Shown one piece after another: positions 37,176 to 45,963 of a stretch of DNA of 64,000 bases; the first letter of the stretch is position 1, and every line of letters begins with the position of its first letter. The stretch spans positions 1 through 64,000 of the forward strand of contig JBDHLD010000002.1 of the NCBI GenBank assembly GCA_039586035.1. Reading direction: 5' to 3'. A program made the translations under genes and the position numbers. Origin of the DNA: JBDHHQ01 sp039586035 (GTDB lineage Bacteria > Gemmatimonadota > Gemmatimonadetes > Longimicrobiales > Gaopeijiaceae). A model generated the notes under the pieces. It saw only the letters and a list, made by a program, of their open reading frames with translations. It was not told the DNA's origin and ran no database searches.

Positions 37176-38185
37176 CGGGCGTCCTCAGGCCCTTCCCCCG
37201 GGCCGGAGGTGGACAAAGGCCGCGCCCCACCTGCGGTCCCGCCGAGTGTGTCCGGCGCCGGAGGGCCGTTGCCCGTCGGTCCGGGTGCCGTGGCCGCGTT
37301 GTCCGTCATCCCCGGGGCTCGGGAGGCATGTCCCCGCGACCGCGACGCCGTGGCCGTGTCGCCCGTCAGTCCCGGCGCCGGCGGTCGACCGAACTCCTCG
37401 GTGAGAAGGCGGGCCAGCCGGTCCGGGCGGTCGGTCTGGACCCCGTCCACCCCCCAGCCGAGCAGGCGCCGCATGTCGTCCACCTCGTCCACGGTCCACA
37501 CGTGGACCGCGATGTTCTTGCGGTGCGCCACCTCGACGAAGCGGGGCGTGACGACGCGACGGCCCTGCCACACGTCTGGAACCTGCAGGGCGTCGACGCC
37601 TGGCGTGTACCCGCCGCACAGGGGCAGACGATACAACAGGTAGAACCTCCGGATCTGCTGGGCCGAGGCGCCCCAGGGCCCCTCATACCCCCGCGCCTCG
37701 GCACGGTCGGGCTCGTGGGAGGCGGCGAAGAGCACCCGGTGCTGTGCTCCGTGCTGCCGGATGACCTCCAACAGCCCGCGTGTCGCTGCCCGCTCCTTGG
37801 TCTCTACGTTGATCCGGACCCGTGGACAGGCCTCCAGTACCTCCTCGAAGAGGGGGATTCGAACGCCTCGTCCGCGATGGGTGGGCTCCCCCGACGGGTC
37901 GAGGAAGCGGTACCCGGCGTCCAGATCCCGTAGCGCGTCCCAGGCGAACGACGCGACCGGACCGGTCCCGTCGGTGGTGCGGTCCACCGTGTCGTCGTGG
38001 ATCACCACGATGCGCCCATCCGCCGTCGCGCGGACGTCCAGCTCCAGAGCGTCGGCCCGCCAGACGTCGACCGCCTGGCCGAAGGCCGCCAGCGTGTTCT
38101 CGGGAGCCAACGCGGCGCCGCCGCGGTGAGCCATCAGGAGCGGTGCGCCCGCCAGGTAGGGGTGGCCCGGACGGATTCGAGTCAT
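37172..38185 (-). CDS. Glycerophosphodiester phosphodiesterase with low-complexity tail
   Basis: The 337-residue protein has the GDPD motifs MAHRGGAALAPENTLAAF (catalytic His at about 20), ELDVRATADGRIVVIHDDTVDRTTDGTG (second His near 61) and WTVDEVDDMRRLLGWGVDGVQTDRPD at the end of the domain. It hydrolyses glycerophosphodiesters to glycerol-3-phosphate and alcohol. The last 65 or so residues are a Thr/Gly/Pro/Ala-rich imperfect repeat, not part of the fold. No signal peptide is evident, so it is probably cytoplasmic. Confidence 0.88.
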   Translation of the reverse strand: MTRIRPGHPYLAGAPLLMAHRGGAALAPENTLAAFGQAVDVWRADALELDVRATADGRIVVIHDDTVDRTTDGTGPVASFAWDALRDLDAGYRFLDPSGEPTHRGRGVRIPLFEEVLEACPRVRINVETKERAATRGLLEVIRQHGAQHRVLFAASHEPDRAEARGYEGPWGASAQQIRRFYLLYRLPLCGGYTPGVDALQVPDVWQGRRVVTPRFVEVAHRKNIAVHVWTVDEVDDMRRLLGWGVDGVQTDRPDRLARLLTEEFGRPPAPGLTGDTATASRSRGHASRAPGMTDNAATAPGPTGNGPPAPDTLGGTAGGARPLSTSGPGEGPEDAR

Positions 38186-38238
38186 CGTCCCAGTGCGTCC
38201 ATGTCGGAGCTGTGGCGCTGAGGAAGCCGCCGCGAGGC

Positions 38239-38757
38239 TCAGCCCACGCTTCCCACGGACTCGACCGCCCTCACCTCTTCCTGGTCGAGGCCGTACAGCT
38301 CGAACAGGACCAGGTCCAGGAGCTGTCCGGTCATGTCCAGCGCCACGCTGCGGCGGGCGTCTTCGTCCGCGTCACGCTCTCCCGCGGTGAGCTCCTCCTT
38401 CAGGGCCAGACAGCGCGCGCCCAGGAAGAGAAGCACGTCTTCCACCACCTCTGGCCGCGGCGACGCCGGAGCCAGCGAGTCGGGCATGGCCTCGGCCAGG
38501 AGCAGACCCCGAACGAAAGCCAGGAATCCCGGGAAGGCGAGGGCGACGAGGGGGCCGTCGTCGAGACGCTCTTCTTCGGTGATGTCCTCCCAGGCCAACT
38601 CGTTCTCGTAGAGCTCTCGGGCATATCCCAGGAGGTGTTCTCGATCGTCGGCCGACAGGGTCGCCGGATCCCCCGGCCGCCGAGCTAACTCGCGGCCGAG
38701 GACGCGTCGGATGCGTTCCTTGCGACCCTCGACCAGTGTTCTTACGCGTTCGTTCAT
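38239..38757 (-). CDS. Conserved-looking helical protein of unknown function
   Basis: The 172-residue protein is mostly alpha-helical and acidic, with a basic N-terminus (MNERVRTLVEGRKERIRRVLGRELA). I recognise no family. It has no signal peptide; one moderately hydrophobic stretch (PLVALAFPGFLAFVRGLLLAEA) could be a buried helix. It is the first gene of the minus-strand run ahead of GDPD and is divergent from the amidohydrolase. Codon use looks like its neighbours. Confidence 0.6.
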   Translation of the reverse strand: MNERVRTLVEGRKERIRRVLGRELARRPGDPATLSADDREHLLGYARELYENELAWEDITEEERLDDGPLVALAFPGFLAFVRGLLLAEAMPDSLAPASPRPEVVEDVLLFLGARCLALKEELTAGERDADEDARRSVALDMTGQLLDLVLFELYGLDQEEVRAVESVGSVG

Positions 38758-39053
38758 GTCCGTCTTCGTCGGAGGCGTGTCGGGAATCGGGGAGCCGCCA
38801 AACTAGTGTCTCGCTGCCGAAGTTCGCGAGCCACGGAGAGACTGGCGCCCCGACCGCGGCACGACGGCGCTTCCCACGCCTGCGCGCTCCCCCGCGGGGC
38901 GGCGCGGAGGCGCAGGTCCTTGCTCGGGACCGAGGGCGGGCCCCGAACGCGACCCGTCGACATACTGGCGCCGCGCCGTGCCCCGCTGCCATTGTGCCGA
39001 CCTTCGGCTGCTCGTCCAGTCCAGTCCGCGACCGCCCTCGGAGAACGCCCGCC
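38758..39053. other. Divergent intergenic region
   Basis: This stretch of about 296 bases separates the unknown helical protein (minus) from the amidohydrolase (plus). A longer in-frame reading of the amidohydrolase passes through it, but its codons look non-coding and the signal peptide starts at 39054. It should hold both promoters; I could not point to convincing -35/-10 pairs. Confidence 0.5.
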
Positions 39054-40325
39054 ATGGCACTGCGCCCCTTGCTGCTCACCGCCGCCGCCGGCCTCGCCGC
39101 CCTGCCGGCCTCGGCACAGGAGGCCGTCCTTCTCGTGCCGGACGCGGTCTGGGACGGCGTCGCCGACGCGCCGTCGCCCGGAGACGCCGTTCTGGTGGAG
39201 GGAGGGCGTATCCAGGCCCTGGGGCCGGTCGGCTCCCTGGACGTGCCGGCCGACACCCGGGTCTTGGAGCTTCCGGGTCTGACGCTCATGCCCGGACTGA
39301 TCGAGGGCCACTCCCATCTGCTGCTCCACCCGTACGACGAGACGCCGTGGGTCGACCAGGTGCTTCAGGAGCCCCTGGCCGAGCGGGTCGCCCGCGCCGT
39401 GGTCCACGCCGAGCACACGCTCATGGCCGGCGTCACCACGGTCAGGGACCTCGGGTCCGAGGGTGCCGGGTATGCCGACGTGGGACTCGAGAGCGCCATC
39501 GAAAAGGGTGTGATCCCCGGACCTCGCATGATCGTCACCACGAAGGCCCTGGTGGCCACCGGCAGCTACAATCCCAAGGGCGCGCCGGAGGTGGCCTTTC
39601 ACAAAGGCGCAGAGGTGGCGGATGGCGTCGACGATCTGATCCGGGTGACACGGGACCAGATCGGCCGTGGCGCCGACTGGATCAAGATCTACGCCGACTA
39701 CCGTTGGGGTCCCGACGGTACGGCCCAACCGACGTATACGGTGGACGAGCTACGCCTGGTCGTGGAAGTCGCGAGATCGTCTGGCCGCCCTGTGGTTGCC
39801 CACGCCTCCACCGCCGAAGGGATGCGCCGGGCCGTCGTCGCCGGCGTCCGCACCATCGAGCACGGCGACGGTGGCACCCCCGAGGTGTTCGCGTCGATGG
39901 CGGAGCGCGGAGTGGCGTTTTGCCCCACGATCGCGGCGGGCGACGCCATCTCGCAGTACTCCGGTTGGCGCAAGGGCGTCGACCCGGAGCCGGACCGCAT
40001 CCGACAGAAACGTGAGACCGTGCGTCTCGCCCTGGCGGCCGGCGTCGAGATGTGCTTCGGCGGCGACGTGGGCGTCTACCCCCATGGCGACAACGTTCGG
40101 GAGCTCGAGCTCATGGTGGAGTTCGGCATGAGCCACCTGGACGCGGCACGGGCAGCCACGTCCGGCAACGCCAGCATCTTCGGCATCGACGACCAGGTGG
40201 GGACGGTGAGCCCGGGCCTGCTTGCCGACCTGATCGCGGTGCGGGGGGACCCCACCGGCGATGTGTCCGCGCTCTGGCACGTGGAGCTGGTCATGAAGGG
40301 GGGCGTGCTCTATCGGTCGCCCTGA
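39054..40325 (+). CDS. Secreted metal-dependent amidohydrolase
   Basis: The 423-residue protein starts at the ATG at 39054, which opens a signal peptide (MALRPLLLTAAAGLAALPASAQ). The fold is amidohydrolase/imidazolonepropionase-like: HxH in LIEGHSHLLLH, then VVAHAST and TIEHGD histidine blocks, and a GGDVGVYPHGDN metal Asp near the C-terminus. Relatives include Xaa-Pro dipeptidases and prolidase-like enzymes. It would act in the periplasm. It converges on the SDR gene with 12 bases between stop codons. Confidence 0.87.
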   Translation: MALRPLLLTAAAGLAALPASAQEAVLLVPDAVWDGVADAPSPGDAVLVEGGRIQALGPVGSLDVPADTRVLELPGLTLMPGLIEGHSHLLLHPYDETPWVDQVLQEPLAERVARAVVHAEHTLMAGVTTVRDLGSEGAGYADVGLESAIEKGVIPGPRMIVTTKALVATGSYNPKGAPEVAFHKGAEVADGVDDLIRVTRDQIGRGADWIKIYADYRWGPDGTAQPTYTVDELRLVVEVARSSGRPVVAHASTAEGMRRAVVAGVRTIEHGDGGTPEVFASMAERGVAFCPTIAAGDAISQYSGWRKGVDPEPDRIRQKRETVRLALAAGVEMCFGGDVGVYPHGDNVRELELMVEFGMSHLDAARAATSGNASIFGIDDQVGTVSPGLLADLIAVRGDPTGDVSALWHVELVMKGGVLYRSP

Positions 40326-40337
40326 GGAGGCGGCGGC

Positions 40338-41297
40338 TCAATCGCTCCCGTCACGATCAGGGACACGGGGGCTCGAGCCGCGCCCCTTCCGATCCTCCCG
40401 ACCCTCGGAGGGGCGCGAGCCCGAGCCACCGCCCCGGGGGACCTTCGAGCCGATCCAATCGTAGATCGCGTCCGGCAACAGCTGGGAGGCCCAGGCGGCG
40501 CCGCCCCAGATCTTGGGGAACAGGGCGGACCGCCGCCGCGCGCGGATGGCGCGCATCATCCGCTCCACCGCCTCGTCCACGTCCATCATGAAGGGCATGC
40601 GGTGGTCCTGCCGGTCCGTGAGGGGAGTCCGCACGTAGCCCGGTCGAATCAACGTCACGTCGACGCCCGTACCGCGCAGGTCGATGCGGAGGCTCTCGAA
40701 GTAGTTGGCCAACGCTCCCTTGCTGGCGGTATAGGCGGCGCTCCGGGGCAACCCGCGAAAGCCGGCCACCGAGCCGATGCCCACCAGGTGGCCGGCGCGC
40801 CGGGCCAGCATGCCAGGCAGGACCGCGCCGGTCGCGTACACGGCGCCCAGGTAGTTCGTCCGCATCACCCGCTCGACGTCGTCGACCCAGTCCGGATCCC
40901 CCGGTCGGTTCCTGGCGCTCACCCCGGCGTTCGCGACCAGAAGGTCGATGGAGCCGAGCTCCGCGCCACACCGGTCCACAGCCGCCTCGACGGAAGCGCG
41001 GTCCGACACGTCCGTGGGTATGGAGAGCCCTCGTCCCCCGACGGCGGCGATCTCCGCGGCGACCATGGACAGCGCATCGGCCCGACGCGCAGCCAGGCCT
41101 ACGGCGTAGCCGTCTGCCGCCAGGCGGAGGGCCAGAGCACGCCCGATCCCGGACGACGCGCCGGTTACGAGGGCGACGGCGGCCAAGAGGCGGGTTCCAG
41201 AACCGGCCGGATCATGCGGAGCTCGGCGGTGGGGTGGTGTCGGCTCGAGCCCATCGGGTCTCGAGCGGTGTTGCGAATCGGCTACAGACTGACGCAA
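40338..41297 (-). CDS. Short-chain dehydrogenase/reductase
   Basis: The 319-residue reading has the classical SDR motifs: TGASSGIGRALA (cofactor binding), LVANAGVSA (NNAG type) and AAYTASKGAL (YxxxK). The 38 residues before the Rossmann fold are Pro/Arg-rich and look non-coding, so the true start is probably a later codon near LLAAVALVTG. Substrate is unknown. Pro-rich C-terminal residues extend past the normal end. Confidence 0.85.
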   Translation of the reverse strand: MRQSVADSQHRSRPDGLEPTPPHRRAPHDPAGSGTRLLAAVALVTGASSGIGRALALRLAADGYAVGLAARRADALSMVAAEIAAVGGRGLSIPTDVSDRASVEAAVDRCGAELGSIDLLVANAGVSARNRPGDPDWVDDVERVMRTNYLGAVYATGAVLPGMLARRAGHLVGIGSVAGFRGLPRSAAYTASKGALANYFESLRIDLRGTGVDVTLIRPGYVRTPLTDRQDHRMPFMMDVDEAVERMMRAIRARRRSALFPKIWGGAAWASQLLPDAIYDWIGSKVPRGGGSGSRPSEGREDRKGRGSSPRVPDRDGSD

Positions 41298-41513
41298 TTA
41301 AGCGCGTCGGCCGCGTCGGTGCTACGGGAGCGGCGCGGAGCACGCCCTGGCATCGGAGGGATCGGCCCACGACCGGTTTCGCGGAGGCTCTGGCGCGCGT
41401 CCGCCTCGGCCCGTCATCTACCGTAGAGTACGAGCCCCTGGCGGTACGAAACGTGCTACGAATCTGAAGGCTCCCGAGCCGACCCCTCCAATCACCCCAA
41501 CGGCATCGAATCC
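41298..41513. other. Divergent intergenic region before the sugar operon
   Basis: This region of about 216 bases lies between the SDR (minus) and the nucleotide-sugar operon (plus). It is less GC-rich than its surroundings around 41270-41300 and 41430-41470, as expected for promoters. TACGAAT near 41457-41463 could be a plus-strand -10, but I see no good -35. I find no gene in it. Confidence 0.4.
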
Positions 41514-42308
41514 TTGGATCACAACGAATCCTCGGTCCCGCCCGTCGTCATCCTGGCCGGCGGCTTCGGCACGCGTCTCGCCGAGCAGACGGACCGGAGA
41601 CCCAAGCCCATGGTGGAGATCGGCGGCCGGCCGATCCTGTGGCACATCATGATGCACTTCTTCGGCCACGGCTTCAGCGACTTCATCATCGCCCTGGGCT
41701 ACAAGGGCGAGGTCATCAAGCGGTACATGGTCGAGTCGTCGCAGTTCGGGGGTGACCTGGCCGTGGACTTCGGCCGGGGGCAGGTACGGCGGAAGAACTC
41801 GAGCACCCCCGACTGGCACGTGGAGCTGGTGGAGACTGGGCTCCGCACCAAGACCGGAGGCCGGGTAAAGCGGCTGGCGCCCTACCTGAGCGGGGGGACG
41901 TTCATGTTGACCTGGGGCGATGGCGTCTCCGACGTGGACCTCGGCCGACTGCTGGCCTTCCACCGGTCCCACGGCCGGCTGGCGACGGTCACGGTCGTGC
42001 GTCCTCCCGCCCGCTTCGGCCACGTGGAGATCGAGGGCGACGAAGTCGTGGAGTTCTCGGAGAAGCCTCAAGCCGGTGAGGGGTGGATCAACGGCGCGTT
42101 CTTCGTGCTGGAGCCGGCCGTCCTGGACTACATCGACGGCGACGAGACGAGCTGGGAACGGGAGCCCATGGAGCGGCTCGCCAGGGAGGGACAGCTGATG
42201 GCCTACAAGCACACGTCCTTCTGGCAGTGCATGGACAACCTCCGAGAGAAGCGGATTCTCGAAGAGCTCTGGAGCGGCGGCCGCGCTCCCTGGAAGACCT
42301 GGGAATAG
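41514..42308 (+). CDS. rfbF: Glucose-1-phosphate cytidylyltransferase
   Basis: The 264-residue protein has the nucleotidyltransferase signature VVILAGGFGTRLAEQTDRR followed by PKPM, then IGGRPILWHIM, GGTFMLTWGDGVSDVD and WINGAFFVLEP, matching RfbF/DdhA enzymes that make CDP-glucose from CTP and glucose-1-phosphate. CDP-glucose is the entry to 3,6-dideoxyhexoses and branched sugars. A TTG start is used in this reading and no strong ribosome binding site is seen. It is the first gene of the plus-strand operon. Confidence 0.9.
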   Translation: MDHNESSVPPVVILAGGFGTRLAEQTDRRPKPMVEIGGRPILWHIMMHFFGHGFSDFIIALGYKGEVIKRYMVESSQFGGDLAVDFGRGQVRRKNSSTPDWHVELVETGLRTKTGGRVKRLAPYLSGGTFMLTWGDGVSDVDLGRLLAFHRSHGRLATVTVVRPPARFGHVEIEGDEVVEFSEKPQAGEGWINGAFFVLEPAVLDYIDGDETSWEREPMERLAREGQLMAYKHTSFWQCMDNLREKRILEELWSGGRAPWKTWE

Positions 42309-42311
42309 CCT

Positions 42312-43385
42312 GTGCGCGTGCTCGTAACCGGACACCGAGGGTACATCGGCACGGTGCTCACGCCCATGCTCCTGGAGCGCGGCCACGAGGTGGAGGGTCT
42401 GGACACCGACCTGTACCGCTTCTCGTCGTTCGGCGAGCCCCCTCCGGAGATCCCCAACCTGGCCAAGGACGTCCGGGACGTGGTGGCTGCGGACCTCCAG
42501 GGCTACGACGCGGTTCTTCACCTGGCAGGACTCTCGAACGATCCCCTGGGCGACCTGGATCCGGCGCTGACCTACGAGATCAACTTCCACGCGTCCGTGA
42601 GGCTCGCGAAGCTGGCCCGGCAAGCAGGCGTCGGACGATTCGTGTTCTCGTCGTCGTGCAGCAACTACGGGGCCGGAGGCGACGACTTCCTCGACGAATC
42701 GTCGGTCTTCAATCCCGTTACGCCCTACGGCAAGTCGAAGGTGATGGTGGAGTGGGAGGTGTCAGCTTTGGCCGACGCCGATTTCTCCCCGGTCTTCCTT
42801 CGCAGCGCCACGGCATTCGGGGTGTCGCCGCGCCTCCGCTTCGACCTCGTGCTCAACAACCTGGTGGCGTGGGCGTTCACCACGGGCGTCGTCCGACTCA
42901 AGAGCGACGGCATGGCCTGGCGGCCAGCGGTGCATATCGAAGACATCTCCCGGGCCTTCACGGCCGTGCTCGAGGCGCCGCGTGACCTGGTTCACAATCA
43001 GGGCTTCAACGTGGGACAGACCAGCGAGAACTACCGGATTCGCGAGCTGGCGGAGATCGTGCGGGAAGCCGTGCCGGGCTCGAGGGTCGAGTTCGCTCCC
43101 GGAGCGGGCGCGGACCTGCGCTGCTATCGGGTGAACTGCGATCTCTTGGCCCGGACGGTGCCCGGGTTCCAGCCGGTCTGGACCGCCCGCCGGGGCGCCC
43201 AGGAGCTCTACCAGGCCTACCGAGACACGGGGCTGGAGCTCGAGGACTTCGAAGGCGCTCGCTATCGCCGTCTGAAGCAGCTGCAGCAGCTCATGAAGAA
43301 AGGTCTTTTGCGGCGTGAGCTCCGCTGGACCGACGAGGGGAGTCTGCCCCCCGCCTCCCCTGCCCTCGCCGGCCGCCCCGGGTGA
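42312..43385 (+). CDS. NAD-dependent epimerase/dehydratase of nucleotide sugars
   Basis: The 357-residue extended SDR starts with a GTG and has the cofactor motif VTGHRGYIG, an FSSSCSNYG region (catalytic Ser/Thr), and the YxxxK pair in PYGKSK. A C-terminal sugar-nucleotide domain follows. The position 3 bases after rfbF suggests it acts on a CDP-sugar. It differs from a typical CDP-glucose 4,6-dehydratase in its GHRGYIG start, and no second dehydratase follows, so the exact reaction is open. The last 20 residues are Pro/Ala-rich. Confidence 0.85.
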   Translation: MRVLVTGHRGYIGTVLTPMLLERGHEVEGLDTDLYRFSSFGEPPPEIPNLAKDVRDVVAADLQGYDAVLHLAGLSNDPLGDLDPALTYEINFHASVRLAKLARQAGVGRFVFSSSCSNYGAGGDDFLDESSVFNPVTPYGKSKVMVEWEVSALADADFSPVFLRSATAFGVSPRLRFDLVLNNLVAWAFTTGVVRLKSDGMAWRPAVHIEDISRAFTAVLEAPRDLVHNQGFNVGQTSENYRIRELAEIVREAVPGSRVEFAPGAGADLRCYRVNCDLLARTVPGFQPVWTARRGAQELYQAYRDTGLELEDFEGARYRRLKQLQQLMKKGLLRRELRWTDEGSLPPASPALAGRPG

Positions 43386-44665
43386 GCTCCCCGCAGCCTG
43401 AATTCTGGGCCCCGGCTCCCCCGAGCTTCTTCTGCCGCTCCTGCGGCAGCGACGCCGTCGGCGTGTTCCTTGACCTGGGCGTGACCCCCCTGGCCGACCG
43501 ACTCCTGACCGCAGATCAGCTGGACCAGCCAGAGCTCACGGCCCCCTTGCAGGTCGCTCTGTGCAGCGAGTGCGGACTCGTTCAGATCACGGAGACCGTG
43601 CCTCCGGAGGAGCTGTTCTGCAGGGACTACCCGTATTTCTCGTCGGTCTCGCGGACGGTGGTCGATAACGCCCGCTCGAACGCGAGAGCGCTGATGGAAT
43701 CTCGCCAGCTGGGCGCCCACAGCCTGGTCGTCGAGCTGGCGAGCAACGACGGTTACATGCTGCGCAACTTCCGGGAGCGGGGCATTCCCGTACTGGGGAT
43801 CGATCCTTCCGGCCCCCCAACGGACGCCGCGATCGCGGAAGGAATCCCCACCCTGCAGGAGTTCTTCGGTCGGGAGCTGGCCGAGGAGCTCCGGCGAGAG
43901 GGGAGGCGTGCCGACGTGGTAATCGCCAACAACGTCCTGGCCCACGTCGCCGATCTGAACGGCTTCGTCCGAGGAATCGCCACGATTCTGGTCGAAGACG
44001 GCGTCGCCGTGATCGAGGTGCCATACGTCGTGGACCTGATGAAGCACTGCGAGTTCGACACCATCTACCACCAGCACCTGTGCTACTTCTCGGTGACGGC
44101 GCTGACGGCGCTGTTCGCCCGGCACGGCCTGTCGCTGAACCGGGTGGAGCGCATTCCCATCCACGGGGGATCGCTGCGGCTGTACGTGGGCGCTCGGGCA
44201 GCGCCTGACGATTCCGTCGACGTGCTCTTGGCCGCGGAAGAGCGGGACGGCGTCATCACGCCGGCCTATAGTCAGGCTTTCGCGAAGCGCGTCTCGGCGC
44301 TGAAGCGGGAGCTGACCAACCTGCTTTCGGACCTCAGGGAGCGGGGCCAGCGGATCGTAGGCTATGGCGCGGCCGCGAAGGCCGCCACGCTCATGAGCTA
44401 CTGCGGTATCGGAACGGAGGAGCTGGACTACGTCGTGGACTTGAATCCGTTCAAGCACGGCAAGTTCATGGGTGGGAATCACCTGCCCATTCACCCGGTC
44501 AGCCGGCTGGCCCAGGACATGCCGGACTACACGCTGCTCCTGGCCTGGAACTTCGCTCGGGAGATCGTGGCGCAGTTGGACGAGTACCGGGCTGGCGGCG
44601 GCAAGTTCATCCTCCCGGTGCCGGAGCCGAGCGTTATCGAGCCGGAGAACGGGCGCCTATCTTGA
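43382..44665 (+). CDS. NDP-sugar C-methyltransferase family protein
   Basis: The 427-residue protein has an N-terminal zinc-binding module (FCRSCGSDAV...LCSECGLVQ), a SAM-binding domain with VVELASNDGYML (the E-x-x-S-N-D-G motif of TylC3/EvaC-type enzymes), YHQHLCYFS, and a C-terminal Rossmann-like domain (IVGYGAAAKAATLM...YVVDLNPFKHG). This architecture is that of enzymes that C-methylate keto-deoxysugars. It starts at a GTG overlapping the epimerase stop by 4 bases. It is the first of two such genes in a row. Confidence 0.88.
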   Translation: MSSPQPEFWAPAPPSFFCRSCGSDAVGVFLDLGVTPLADRLLTADQLDQPELTAPLQVALCSECGLVQITETVPPEELFCRDYPYFSSVSRTVVDNARSNARALMESRQLGAHSLVVELASNDGYMLRNFRERGIPVLGIDPSGPPTDAAIAEGIPTLQEFFGRELAEELRREGRRADVVIANNVLAHVADLNGFVRGIATILVEDGVAVIEVPYVVDLMKHCEFDTIYHQHLCYFSVTALTALFARHGLSLNRVERIPIHGGSLRLYVGARAAPDDSVDVLLAAEERDGVITPAYSQAFAKRVSALKRELTNLLSDLRERGQRIVGYGAAAKAATLMSYCGIGTEELDYVVDLNPFKHGKFMGGNHLPIHPVSRLAQDMPDYTLLLAWNFAREIVAQLDEYRAGGGKFILPVPEPSVIEPENGRLS

Positions 44666-45963
44666 GGCCACGCTCCCCGCGAGCCGTGTCGACCTCGCAA
44701 TGTCCCGCCTGCGGCTCTCGTGCACGGCGCTTCTACCGCATTGACGACGTCCCCGTCCAATCCGTGCTGCTCATGCCTACCGAGCGGGAGGCGCGTTCGC
44801 ACCGTAAGGGCCACATCGAGCTCAACGCGTGCGTTTCATGCGGATTCATCTTCAATCCCCTGTTCGATTCGCGTCTTCAGGAGTTCTCCGGGCGGTATGA
44901 AGAGACGCAGGGCTTCTCATCTACGTTTCGAGCGTTTCATCGCCGCCTGGCCACCGATCTGATCGACCGATTCGACCTCCGGGGCAGGCGCGTGGTGGAG
45001 ATCGGCTGCGGGAAGGGCGAGTTCCTGGCACTGTTGTGCGAGCTGGGAGACAACGAGGGTTTGGGCTTCGATCCTGCTTTTCTTCCGGAGCGGAACCCCG
45101 CGATGGACGACCCGAGAGCCCGTTTCGTCCGAGAGCTCTACCCGCCGCCCGCCGGAGTGATCGAGCAGTGGGGCACCCCCGATTTCGTGTGCTGCAAGAT
45201 GACGCTGGAGCACATCCCGGATGTGGGCCGATTTGTGCGCGGGCTACGCGACCAGCCGGTCAGCGACTCCGGTACCGTGTTCTTCTTTCAGGTTCCCGAT
45301 GCGGCCCGAATCCTGGAAGAAGCAGCGTTCTGGGACGTCTATTACGAGCACTGCTCCTATTTCACGGCCTCGTCGCTGACGAGACTGTTCGCAGCGGCCG
45401 GGTTCCATGTTCTCGATACGTGGACCGACTACGGTGACCAGTACTTGATGCTGGCGGCCCTTCCCGCCTTCGACGACGGCTCGGGAGAGGAGTCCGCCCA
45501 CTCCGCCGGTACGCCTCTCGGCGCCGCCGTTCACGGGAACCGGGCCACGGGGTTCGATCCAGCGGCGGGGACGGAGGATGAGCGTCCGAAGGTCGCTGGT
45601 TCCGTGGGCACGTTCGAAAGCAGAGTGGCCGAGCAGGTAGCGGCATGGAGAACCATGATCGGAGACGCGCGTGGACACGGACACCCGACCGTGATCTGGG
45701 GAGGTGGATCCAAGGCGGTCGCCTTCTGCTCGGCGATGGGGACGTCACATCAGCCCGACCTGGTCGTGGACATCAACCCCTACAAGCAAGGCACGTTTCT
45801 TCCTGGGACCGGACAGGAAATCGTGGCGCCGGAGCGTCTGCAAGGACGCACGCGCTCGCTCGTGATCGTGATGAACCCCGTCTACCTGGAAGAGGTGCGC
45901 GTCGCTCTTGCGTCGATGAATGCCGATTGGCCGACGGTTGGACTGGGTGAGCACCATCCGTGA
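44662..45963 (+). CDS. Second CxxC-type SAM methyltransferase, sugar C-methyltransferase-like
   Basis: The 433-residue reading has CPACG and CVSCG zinc-ligand pairs, SAM motif I VVEIGCGKGEFLALL, then YYEHCSYFT, and a C-terminal domain with VIWGGGSKAVAFC and VVDINPYKQG, echoing the preceding gene (GYGAAAKA, VVDLNPFKHG). Its first SAM motif is the general GCGKG rather than SNDG type. The TTG start overlaps the previous stop; an in-frame GTG at about 44687 (VSTSQCP) is equally likely. It may modify the same or a related sugar. Confidence 0.83.
   Translation: MRPRSPRAVSTSQCPACGSRARRFYRIDDVPVQSVLLMPTEREARSHRKGHIELNACVSCGFIFNPLFDSRLQEFSGRYEETQGFSSTFRAFHRRLATDLIDRFDLRGRRVVEIGCGKGEFLALLCELGDNEGLGFDPAFLPERNPAMDDPRARFVRELYPPPAGVIEQWGTPDFVCCKMTLEHIPDVGRFVRGLRDQPVSDSGTVFFFQVPDAARILEEAAFWDVYYEHCSYFTASSLTRLFAAAGFHVLDTWTDYGDQYLMLAALPAFDDGSGEESAHSAGTPLGAAVHGNRATGFDPAAGTEDERPKVAGSVGTFESRVAEQVAAWRTMIGDARGHGHPTVIWGGGSKAVAFCSAMGTSHQPDLVVDINPYKQGTFLPGTGQEIVAPERLQGRTRSLVIVMNPVYLEEVRVALASMNADWPTVGLGEHHP

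Noticed and set aside
37260..37400. Direct repeats considered as a CRISPR array
   Set aside because: Only two or three imperfect units, in frame within the GDPD gene and without unique spacers.
37850..37880. GATTCGAAC segment resembling a tRNA T-arm
   Set aside because: It lies inside the GDPD reading frame and no acceptor or anticodon stem can be drawn around it.
41234..41467. Small plus-strand open frame in the SDR/rfbF intergenic region
   Set aside because: No ribosome binding site or family; its Arg/Ala-rich composition looks like non-coding sequence.
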